In this document: in pieces, positions 57,527 to 64,000 of the stretch
Layout of the letters: the number at the start of each line of letters is the position of its first letter
Numbering within the stretch: the first letter of the stretch is position 1
NCBI GenBank assembly: GCA_025360605.1
Contig: JANYBV010000052.1
Location: 62,001-126,000 of the forward strand
Length of the DNA stretch: 64,000 bases
Reading direction: 5' to 3'
From: Alphaproteobacteria bacterium
Lineage (GTDB): Bacteria > Pseudomonadota > Alphaproteobacteria > Rickettsiales > SXRF01
Made by a program: the position numbers and the translations under genes
The notes under the pieces: generated by a model
Database searches by the model: none
Told to the model about the DNA's origin: nothing
Seen by the model: only the letters and a program-made list of their open reading frames with translations

Positions 57527-59713
57527 ATGACTGATAAAAAAACCGATATACCAGCCCCTCACGCACAGGTACTGAGCATTGCCAGCACCAAAGAGCGCTT
57601 CATCAACCGCGAAACCTCGTGGCTGGCGTTCAATAACCGTGTGCTGGACGAAGCGTGCAATCCGAATAATCCGGTGGTAGAGCGGCTTAATTTCCTCGCC
57701 ATCTCGGCCTCCAACCTCGATGAATTTTACATGGTGCGGGTGGCCAGCCTAAAAGATTACGTGCTGAAGGGCATCACCAAAAAAAGCTTGGACGGCATGA
57801 CCCCGCTGGAAGAAATCGAAGCCATCCAGCTTATCGCCACACCGATGGTGATGCGCCAGCATACCTGCTGGCTCGAGCTGCGGCAGCGGCTGGAAGAATC
57901 CGGCATCACAGTCGTAAAACCAGAAAAACTCCCGCCTAAAAATCTGGCGTGGCTGGAGGAATATTTTCTGGAAAATATTTTCCCTGTACTGACACCCATT
58001 GCTATCGATCCGGCGCATCCGTTTCCGTTCCTTCCCAACCTCGGGCTCGCACTGGTGTTCCAGCTCACCTCAGGCGTTGATGACAAAGAACAAATCTCCA
58101 TCATCCCCCTGCCCTCGCAGTTGCAGCGCTTTATTTTGATTCCGGGCAACAAGTTGCAATACGTGCTGCTTGAGGATGCTATTACCTTATTCCTCAATAC
58201 GCTGATGCCTGGATTTTGCAATCTTGACTCGGCGCTTTTCCGTATCGTGCGTGACAGCGAACTCGATGTGGATGAAGAAACCGAAGATGACTTCGTGCGT
58301 AACTTTGAACGCGCGCTGAAACAACGCCGCCGTGGCCGCGTGATACAAATTAAATTCGCAACACCTGCATCCAAACGCCTCGTGCATTTTGTTTGCGACC
58401 AGATGCATGTCGATATGCACGACATTATCGAAGTCGATGGATTGCTGGGCTTAAGCAGCCTGCGTGAACTATGCGAACTTGCGCCCGCCGAATTGCGCTA
58501 CCCGCCGTTTCATGTGCGCTTCCCTGAACGCATCAATGATTTCGGCGGAGACTGCTTCGCTGCCATTGCCGCGAAAGATATTGTCATCCACCATCCGTTT
58601 GAAACGTTTGATGTGGTGATACAGTTTTTAAAGCAAGCAGCGGAAGACCCCAACGTGGTGTCCATCAAACAAACGCTGTACCGCACCAGCAAGGATTCAC
58701 CGATTCCGAAACTACTTATTGCTGCCGCCGAGGCCGGAAAATCCGTCACCGCACTGGTGGAACTGAAAGCGCGCTTTGATGAGGAAGCCAACATCAAATG
58801 GGCGCGTAATTTAGAAAGCGCCGGTGTACAGGTGGTGTACGGGTTCGTATCGCTCAAAACCCACACGAAAGTCACGCTGGTAACGCGCCGTGAATCGCAC
58901 GGAACCGGAAACCAGATTGTGTCGTATGCCCATTTCGGCACCGGCAACTATCACCCCGCCACTGCTAAAGCCTACACCGACCTGTCGTTCTTCACCTGCG
59001 ACCCTGATCTGTGCCGCGATGCAGCCTATCTGTTTAACTTCGTCACCGGATACGCCCCGCCGCGCAGCTTTAAAAAGATCATTACCGCACCGCGTGATAT
59101 GCGCAAGAAATTGCTGGAGCTGATTGAAAACGAAATCAAAAACGCCACCAACGGCAAACCCGCCGCCATCTGGGCAAAGATGAACTCGCTGGTGGACGAG
59201 CAGATTATTGAAGCGCTGTATAAAGCCTCGCAAGCGGGCGTGGTCATCGAACTGGTGGTGCGCGGCATTTGCTGCCTGCGTCCGGGGGTGGCTGGCATGT
59301 CGGAAAATATACGCGTTAAAAGTATTGTCGGGCGCTTCCTTGAACATGCGCGCATCTATTGCTTTGGCAATGGCGCGGCGTTGCCATCGGCGAATGCGAA
59401 AGTATTTATCGGTTCAGCCGACTGGATGCCGCGTAACTTCGACTGGCGGGTGGAAGTGGTGGTTCCGATTGAAAACCCCACCGTGCATGAACAGATCATG
59501 GGGCAGATCATGGTCGCTAATCTTAAAGATGAAAAACAAAGCTGGATCCTCCAGTCTGACGGCAGCTACAAACGCCTTCCGTCAGGGCCTGACAGCTTGT
59601 GCGCGCATGATTACTTCATCAATAATCCCAGCCTTTCAGGTCGTGGAAAATCGCTGAAGAAAGTGAAGTCGTCACAGATGCTGCGCTACAAGACCCTAAA
59701 GAAACGCACCTAG
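57527..59713 (+). CDS. ppk: Polyphosphate kinase PPK1
   Basis: Makes long polyphosphate from ATP, reversibly. The 728-residue protein opens with the N-terminal domain INRETSWLAFNNRVLDEACN, then the H domain. The catalytic region has LKARFDEEANIKWARNLE, the phosphorylated His in SLKTHTKVTLVTRRE, and YAHFGTGNYHPATAKAYTDL, followed by the C-terminal VKSIVGRFLEHARIY. The length is normal for the family. The start of the next gene is only two bases downstream. Confidence 0.97.
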   Translation: MTDKKTDIPAPHAQVLSIASTKERFINRETSWLAFNNRVLDEACNPNNPVVERLNFLAISASNLDEFYMVRVASLKDYVLKGITKKSLDGMTPLEEIEAIQLIATPMVMRQHTCWLELRQRLEESGITVVKPEKLPPKNLAWLEEYFLENIFPVLTPIAIDPAHPFPFLPNLGLALVFQLTSGVDDKEQISIIPLPSQLQRFILIPGNKLQYVLLEDAITLFLNTLMPGFCNLDSALFRIVRDSELDVDEETEDDFVRNFERALKQRRRGRVIQIKFATPASKRLVHFVCDQMHVDMHDIIEVDGLLGLSSLRELCELAPAELRYPPFHVRFPERINDFGGDCFAAIAAKDIVIHHPFETFDVVIQFLKQAAEDPNVVSIKQTLYRTSKDSPIPKLLIAAAEAGKSVTALVELKARFDEEANIKWARNLESAGVQVVYGFVSLKTHTKVTLVTRRESHGTGNQIVSYAHFGTGNYHPATAKAYTDLSFFTCDPDLCRDAAYLFNFVTGYAPPRSFKKIITAPRDMRKKLLELIENEIKNATNGKPAAIWAKMNSLVDEQIIEALYKASQAGVVIELVVRGICCLRPGVAGMSENIRVKSIVGRFLEHARIYCFGNGAALPSANAKVFIGSADWMPRNFDWRVEVVVPIENPTVHEQIMGQIMVANLKDEKQSWILQSDGSYKRLPSGPDSLCAHDYFINNPSLSGRGKSLKKVKSSQMLRYKTLKKRT

Positions 59714-59715
59714 CC

Positions 59716-60468
59716 ATGACTGATACGACACCCACCAAAACTACGCCACCCAAAACCACCAAATTCAGGCCGCGTATTGCAACGGTCGATGACCCGATGA
59801 TCGGTGCGGTGGCAGATGCATTTTTCCGTTTTGAATCCCAAAAACAGGCAGCGGAAAAACTTGCCCACATTTCCAAGCATTACATCCGCGCCAAGGAACA
59901 GGAACCCGACAGCCTGCGGCTGTGGATTCGCGGTTTTGCTGTGACCCCTGAAGAAAAAAGCGATGGCTACCGTGGGCATTTTGCCCGCATCACCATCGCC
60001 GCTATCGATAGCGGGCGCTTCACCCTGAAAGCCGAGAAGCTGGTAGTGGAACTCGACCGCCATCCGCAAAAGGAACGCCCGAAAGAACGCCACCCCAACT
60101 GGGGGCACCCGATCATGCGGGCGGTGCAGACGGGCAAACACTTTCCGAGCATTTCGGTAGCACGCTGCCAGCTGATAGAACTGCATGAGGAATTTCCCGA
60201 TGTGACAATTCCGGGCAAGGATAAGCTGCATGTAATGGTGTATAACCGTACACTGCGTGAAGGCGATAACGATAACCCGATTCAGAAAATTACTCTGACG
60301 ATTACACCACTGGAGGATGGCAATGCCAAGCTCGTGGTAAAAAAACCTTCCGCCCGCAAAAAGCCTGCTACCAAACAAGAAACAGCCGAACCAAAAGGCA
60401 AATTCACCACCATGCTCAAGCAGCAAACCAAGCGCAAGCCCACGCGCAAAAAACCATCCGAAGCCTGA
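59716..60468 (+). CDS. Unknown ppk-linked protein with Lys-rich tail
   Basis: A 250-residue protein starting two bases after ppk ends. Residues 1-20 are Thr/Pro/Lys-rich (DTTPTKTTPPKTT), the central 180 residues are a mixed alpha/beta region with no family recognised (RGHFARITIAAIDSGRFTLK, HPNWGHPIMRAVQTGKHFP, VARCQLIELHEEFP), and the last 45 residues are Lys/Arg/Pro/Ala-rich (KKPSARKKPATK, TKRKPTRKKPS) like histone H1-type tails. Linkage to ppk suggests a polyphosphate or nucleic acid binding role; this is inference only. Confidence 0.72.
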   Translation: MTDTTPTKTTPPKTTKFRPRIATVDDPMIGAVADAFFRFESQKQAAEKLAHISKHYIRAKEQEPDSLRLWIRGFAVTPEEKSDGYRGHFARITIAAIDSGRFTLKAEKLVVELDRHPQKERPKERHPNWGHPIMRAVQTGKHFPSISVARCQLIELHEEFPDVTIPGKDKLHVMVYNRTLREGDNDNPIQKITLTITPLEDGNAKLVVKKPSARKKPATKQETAEPKGKFTTMLKQQTKRKPTRKKPSEA

Positions 60469-60475
60469 AAATACA

Positions 60476-60509
60476 AACCCCCGGCCCTCCTTTCGGATTG
60501 CTGGGGGTT
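60476..60509. terminator. Bidirectional-looking hairpin between ppk operon and foreign cassette
   Basis: AACCCCCGGC at 60476-60485 pairs with GCTGGGGGTT at 60500-60509 (10 bp, one G-T wobble), with a 14-base loop. It lies just after the stop at 60468 and before the convergent gene ending at 60541. On the minus strand the stem is followed by a moderately T-rich run. Confidence 0.55.
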
Positions 60510-60511
60510 CG

Positions 60512-60529
60512 CCGTTCATTTAAGAACGG
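60512..60529. terminator. Second hairpin between the convergent genes
   Basis: CCGTTC and GAACGG form a 6-bp stem with a 6-base ATTTAA loop, 12 bases downstream of the minus-strand gene stop at 60541. It adds to the adjacent hairpin as a likely terminator pair; no long T-run follows on either strand. Confidence 0.4.
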
Positions 60530-60540
60530 GGTCTGTTGGT

Positions 60541-60903
60541 TTACGCGGCGGCCGGAACGTAGTTCGCGTAGAACTCGGTCACCATCTTGTCGGTGACCCC
60601 GATGTAGACCTCCGCGCCATCCTGACGGATGGTGAGGTAGTTTTCATCGGCGAGGAGCCGGAGGGCCTGAACGACCTGCTTGCCGAACATCGCGATCATC
60701 CCAGCATAAGCGGGGTGGATCTGATCGTTGTCTTCCTGTCGGAAGTGATCGGCGAGCTGCTTGTACGTCACCTCCTGCTTCCACTCGAGACCGAGCTTGG
60801 CGTAGAGGGTGACGAGGTAGGCCGCGGCGCATTCCTTCTCGCTGTTTTGGAACTTGGACGAGTGGAACACCGGGTAGACCTGAGACGGGGTGAACGTGTC
60901 CAT
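60541..60903 (-). CDS. Unknown 120-residue winged-helix-like protein, foreign codon usage
   Basis: A 120-residue protein of unknown function. Codon use differs from all neighbours: AAG for Lys, CTC for Leu, GAG for Glu, TAC for Tyr and GTC for Val dominate, where the flanking genes mix AAA, CTG, GAA and TAT. The middle (TYKQLADHFRQEDNDQIHPA, ALRLLADENYLTIRQDGAEV) looks like a small helix-turn-helix or winged-helix unit, so DNA binding is possible but not shown. GGAG stands nine bases before the ATG. The gene has its own strong promoter, leader and terminators, so it looks like a self-contained cassette gained by transfer. Confidence 0.72.
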   Translation of the reverse strand: MDTFTPSQVYPVFHSSKFQNSEKECAAAYLVTLYAKLGLEWKQEVTYKQLADHFRQEDNDQIHPAYAGMIAMFGKQVVQALRLLADENYLTIRQDGAEVYIGVTDKMVTEFYANYVPAAA

Positions 60904-60965
60904 GACACTTCTCTCCAGCTCGCAACCTTTTTTTAGGAGGCACGAGCATAAAACGGACTGTGTCC

Positions 60966-60999
60966 CCAAGTTATCCTCCCTAAACGTAAGGGAGCTTGG
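60966..60999 (-). promoter_or_regulatory. Hairpin in the leader of the foreign cassette
   Basis: CCAAG, a five-base bulge and CTCCCT pair with AGGGAG and CTTGG around a 7-base loop. It lies between the predicted transcription start (near 61022) and the gene start at 60903. It might stabilise the transcript or control translation; no known riboswitch class is recognised. Confidence 0.4.
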
Positions 61000-61028
61000 C
61001 ATTTACATGCAACAACTGGGACGGTTTG

Positions 61029-61057
61029 ATTATACCACACCGCAGGTTAACGGTAAA
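61029..61057 (-). promoter_or_regulatory. Strong promoter of the foreign cassette
   Basis: On the minus strand: TTTACC, a 17-base spacer and a perfect TATAAT that is part of an extended -10 (TGGTATAAT). Transcription would start near 61022, about 120 bases before the ATG at 60903. The rest of the 305-base gap to ppx (61058-61208) holds no gene that I can see, only the possible ppx promoter. Confidence 0.72.
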
Positions 61058-61173
61058 TGCACGCCCGCTGCACGCCATTAATTGATCCAATTGTAATATA
61101 TACATAATATTATGAATTTTACATGACAACCCAGCCAGACCCGTTTTTTCTAGCTGCCACACCAAGCTCGCTA

Positions 61174-61201
61174 TTGCCGAGTCACGGGTAACTGCTATAA
61201 G
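61174..61201 (+). promoter_or_regulatory. Possible ppx promoter, near leaderless
   Basis: TTGCCG, 16 bases and TATAAG on the plus strand. The -10 box ends seven bases before the ATG of ppx, so a transcript from it would be leaderless or nearly so. No Shine-Dalgarno-like sequence is visible before the ATG, which fits, but the promoter match is moderate. Confidence 0.35.
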
Positions 61202-61208
61202 TGCCGCC

Positions 61209-62711
61209 ATGACAGATGATGCAGACATTGAAATCAACGAACACCCCTTCCGTGATGGCCGGATAGGCATCATCGACATTGGCTCGAACTCCATCCGTAT
61301 GGTCGTCTATGACCAGCAAAAACGCTCCCCCGTCCCCATCTATAATGAAAAGGTCATGTGTGCGCTCGGCAAGGGGCTGGCTTCATCCGGTGTGCTTAAC
61401 CCCGAGGGCGTGGAATTGGGCAAGCAGGCGCTGAGACGTTTCAATGCGCTGGGTCGCAATATGGAAATATCCTCGCTCTATGTCATGGCCACCGCTGCTG
61501 TGCGTGATGCAAAAGACGGCGCAGCCTTCGCCCGCTACCTCGAAGACACCTACAGCATTGATGTCGATATCATCTCGGGGAAAAAAGAAGCAAAGCTCGG
61601 CGCGTACGGCGTGTGCGCGTCCATGTATAAGCCACACGGCATCACCGGTGACTTGGGCGGCGGCAGCCTCGAGATGGTGAAAGTGGAAAACGGCCAGATC
61701 GGCGATCATGCCAGCTTACTGCTCGGCTCCTTACGCATGATTGACGAAAGCAAAGGCGACCGCGACAAGCTGCGCAAGCTGATCGAAAAGCGCTTCAACG
61801 AACTCGACTGGCTGGATAATAAAAAAGTGCCGAATTTTTATGCCATCGGCGGAACATTCCGCGCACTCGCCAAAATGCACATGGCCGCCTCCAATTACCC
61901 GCTGCGGATTCTGCATGAATATAAAATAGAAGCAAAAAACTTCCTGAAATTTGTGCAGGACATCGCCGGACTCTCGTTCGAAAAACTGGAAAAACTCCCT
62001 GGCTCGGCCGCAAAACGTACTCCCGCGCTTCCGGGTGCGGCGATTGTGCTGGAACACATCATCACACGCGCACGCCCTGAAAACGTCATTATCTCCGCCA
62101 GCGGTATCCGTGAAGGCTACCTGTATGAAAAGCTGTCGCCTTTCGTGCGCGGCCATGACGGGCTTATCGCATCATGCAGCGAATTCGCCACCAAAGGCGG
62201 GCGCTCCACTTCCTATGCCAACGAACTCTATACATGGATGTTCCCGCTCGTCGCCGATGAGAGCGACAAAGAACGCCGCCTGCGTCTTGCATTCTGCCTG
62301 CTGTCCGATATCGCCCAGCACATCCATCCTGAATACCGCGCCGAATGGGCGTATAGCCGTATCTTATGTTCGGCACTTACCGGACTGACCCACCGCGAAC
62401 GCGTCAAGCTTTCACTCGCGCTCTACTACCGCTACCAATTCCGCCGCAAGGATGAACTGCCTGCTCTGCCGTTGCTCAAAGCCTCCGATCAGGAATGGGC
62501 ACGGCTGGTGGGAAGCGCCGCCAACCTCGGCTACCATTTGTCAGGCAGCATCGCCGGAAACCTGCATAAATCCTCTTTTATGATTGAAAAAAACAACCTG
62601 TCACTGCAACTCAGCGGCAGCATGCATGATTTACTGGGTGATGCAGTGAAACGCCGGATTGATGGATTGCGTCTGGCCTATTCGGATTATCTGACGCGCA
62701 AGCGTTTATAA
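61209..62711 (+). CDS. ppx: Exopolyphosphatase / guanosine pentaphosphate phosphatase (Ppx/GppA)
   Basis: Hydrolyses polyphosphate or pppGpp from the end. The 500-residue protein has the ASKHA phosphate loops IIDIGSNSIRMVVYD near residue 23 and GDLGGGSLEMVKVE near residue 147, an EKVMCALGKGL region, and SASGIREGYLYEKL later, then a C-terminal HD-like helical domain (LSDIAQHIHPEYRAEWAYSR). The longer form is typical of Ppx rather than short Ppx/GppA. It is in the same direction as ppk but separated from it by the foreign cassette. Confidence 0.94.
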   Translation: MTDDADIEINEHPFRDGRIGIIDIGSNSIRMVVYDQQKRSPVPIYNEKVMCALGKGLASSGVLNPEGVELGKQALRRFNALGRNMEISSLYVMATAAVRDAKDGAAFARYLEDTYSIDVDIISGKKEAKLGAYGVCASMYKPHGITGDLGGGSLEMVKVENGQIGDHASLLLGSLRMIDESKGDRDKLRKLIEKRFNELDWLDNKKVPNFYAIGGTFRALAKMHMAASNYPLRILHEYKIEAKNFLKFVQDIAGLSFEKLEKLPGSAAKRTPALPGAAIVLEHIITRARPENVIISASGIREGYLYEKLSPFVRGHDGLIASCSEFATKGGRSTSYANELYTWMFPLVADESDKERRLRLAFCLLSDIAQHIHPEYRAEWAYSRILCSALTGLTHRERVKLSLALYYRYQFRRKDELPALPLLKASDQEWARLVGSAANLGYHLSGSIAGNLHKSSFMIEKNNLSLQLSGSMHDLLGDAVKRRIDGLRLAYSDYLTRKRL

Positions 62712-63698
62712 ATAGATATCTGACTTCAGCAGATAGTTCTGCACGAAATCACGGACGCCATCTTCAATCGATGTAAAGGGCTGATCGTATCCGGCAGCAC
62801 GCAATTTGGAAATATTGCCTTCGGTAAAATACTGGTAGTTGGCAACGAGATCTTCAGGCATATCAATGTAATTGATTTTTGGCTCGCGGCCAATCGCGGC
62901 AAAAATAGCCTTCGCCATATCATTATAGGAACGCGCTTTGCCGGTGCCGATATTGAAAAGGCCTGAGACATTCGAATTATCCAGACACCATAACATCACG
63001 CGCACGGAATCTTTGACATAGACCACATCACGCATCTGCTCGCCGTCCGCGTATTTCGGATTGTAGGAACGGAACATACGTACGGCCGCACCTTGAATGG
63101 CCTGTGGCGCGATTTTGGCAATCACGCTGCGCTGGTCTTCCTTATGGTATTCGTTCGGGCCATAGGTGTTGAAAAATTTTAAACCCACCCATTGCGGCAC
63201 CGCACATTCGCCGCGTGCCACCGCACCCGCCACATGCGTATCAAACAGCTGCTTGCTCCAGCCGTATCCGCTCATGGGCTTCAGCTTCTTAAGATAGTTC
63301 AGATCCGTGCTGTCTTCGAATCCGTTGCTGCCGTCACCATAGGTTGCCGACGAAGACGCATACACCAAGCGCACCTGACGCGCATTGCACCAGCGCCATA
63401 TTTTAAGCGATAGCGCAAAGTTGTTTTTTAAGATGAGATCGACGTCTTTTTCAAGTGTCGATGAAATCGAACCCATGTGGTAGATCATATCGATGTGATG
63501 GCGGTTGACTTCCATCCATTCAAACATGTGTTCAGGTTCGATGATTTCAAATACATGATGCTTACTGAGGTTACGCCACTTCTCACTCGTGCCGAACGTA
63601 TCGCACACCACAACATTGTGGGTATCGCGTTCGAGCAACGCGGCAACGAGATTGGAGCCGAGAAAACCGCCCCCCCCTGTAACCAGAATCGTTTTCAT
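62706..63698 (-). CDS. hldD: ADP-L-glycero-D-manno-heptose-6-epimerase
   Basis: Short-chain dehydrogenase-type epimerase that makes the heptose donor for the lipopolysaccharide inner core. NAD-binding VTGGGGFLGSNLVAALL at the start, the YxxxK pair in SGYGWSKQLFD, and the family-specific KFFNTYGPNEYHKEDQRSVI, RSYNPKYADGEQMRDVVYVKD and NIGTGKARSYNDMA. 330 residues. Its stop overlaps the convergent ppx stop by six bases. It is divergent from the UbiK-like gene, with 75 bases in between. Confidence 0.95.
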   Translation of the reverse strand: MKTILVTGGGGFLGSNLVAALLERDTHNVVVCDTFGTSEKWRNLSKHHVFEIIEPEHMFEWMEVNRHHIDMIYHMGSISSTLEKDVDLILKNNFALSLKIWRWCNARQVRLVYASSSATYGDGSNGFEDSTDLNYLKKLKPMSGYGWSKQLFDTHVAGAVARGECAVPQWVGLKFFNTYGPNEYHKEDQRSVIAKIAPQAIQGAAVRMFRSYNPKYADGEQMRDVVYVKDSVRVMLWCLDNSNVSGLFNIGTGKARSYNDMAKAIFAAIGREPKINYIDMPEDLVANYQYFTEGNISKLRAAGYDQPFTSIEDGVRDFVQNYLLKSDIYL

Positions 63699-63773
63699 GA
63701 TGCGTCCTCCATTCTATATGATACAATAGTGCCAGTTTAGGAATGGTTAAGGCACCCCAAAAAACAGGGTAAC

Positions 63774-64000
63774 ATGCAGAAAGATAATAAAATTTTTGAC
63801 GACTTTGCCAAGATGGCCACGGGTGCCGCCGGTGGGCTTTTGGACATGAAACGCGAGCTGGAATCAATGGTGGCAATGCAGTTGGAAAAGCTGCTGCAGA
63901 AGATGAACCTCGTCACCAAGGAAGAGTTCGACACGCTGCAAGCCATGCTGGCCAAGGCGCGCAGCGAACAGGACGAACTCAGAAAACGCCTCGACGCACT
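63774..64000 (+). CDS. UbiK/BMFP family accessory factor (partial)
   Basis: The window ends within this gene; 75 complete codons are visible. The start MQKDNKIFDDFAKMATGAAG and the coiled coil with LVTKEEFDTLQAMLAKAR match the BMFP (UbiK/YqiC) family, small helical proteins that assist ubiquinone synthesis enzymes at the membrane and have membrane-fusing activity in vitro. The C-terminal end is missing, so completeness cannot be judged. Confidence 0.85.
   Translation, partial: MQKDNKIFDDFAKMATGAAGGLLDMKRELESMVAMQLEKLLQKMNLVTKEEFDTLQAMLAKARSEQDELRKRLDA

Overview
The window looks like chromosomal DNA of an alphaproteobacterium with roughly 50% G+C (estimated by eye). Supporting this are the F1-ATPase zeta-type inhibitor gene (DUF1476), the ftsZ then lpxC-bamD-recN-ligA order after the division cluster, a small-type PurL with separate PurS and PurQ, a bolA/CGFS-glutaredoxin pair near the purine genes, and a VPLPA-type C-terminal sorting tail. 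The lineage cannot be fixed further by reading alone. MurE carries the DNPR motif of meso-diaminopimelate-adding enzymes, and LpxC, BamD and HldD are present, so the cell is a Gram-negative with lipid A and an outer membrane.

Layout. 1-4300: a polytopic membrane protein, a DUF2333 protein and pyrH-frr-uppS. 4310-11571: an accessory stretch with a very unusual prepilin/FG-GAP propeller fusion, a desaturase-lipoprotein pair, a 58-residue protein that is little more than a signal peptide plus a VPLPA-CTERM tail, aminopeptidase P and an orphan Bmp-type binding protein. 11572-18176 (minus): prmA, ligA, recN, bamD, lpxC. 18371-37363 (minus): a complete division and cell wall operon, mraZ-rsmH-ftsL-ftsI-murE-murF-mraY-murD-ftsW-(CBU_0592-like)-murG-murC-murB-ddl-ftsQ-ftsA-ftsZ. 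It has many ATGA overlaps, a clear promoter with TGGGN MraZ boxes at its head and a perfect terminator at its tail.

37405-38197: rpsD with its own promoter and terminator. 38288-40611: four consecutive genes of unknown function for small Gly/Ala-rich membrane proteins with hydrophilic tails, with an operator-like palindrome inside the cluster. 40799-44391: a membrane-anchored small protein, an RluA-family pseudouridine synthase, a 2-keto acid decarboxylase, an entericidin-like lipoprotein and grxD. 44465-51855: a Tat-exported cyanophycinase-like peptidase between grxD and bolA, a single-domain response regulator, purL, a chemoreceptor almost without a periplasmic part, and purQ-purS-purC. 52037-56904: the ATPase inhibitor, a TerB/J-domain protein, an EamA transporter, an anhydro-amidase-like protein, two small proteins, RNase P RNA and an IMPase-family phosphatase. 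56905-62711: a SixA-like phosphatase and the polyphosphate genes ppk and ppx. An uncharacterised Lys-rich protein is coupled to ppk, and a compositionally foreign, self-contained one-gene cassette sits before ppx. 62706-64000: hldD and the start of a UbiK/BMFP-family gene.

The best candidates for undescribed biology are the four-gene Gly-zipper membrane cluster, the prepilin/propeller fusion, the VPLPA-CTERM microprotein, the ppk-linked basic-tail protein and the foreign cassette at about 60476-61057. No rRNA, tRNA, CRISPR array, insertion sequence or prophage was seen.
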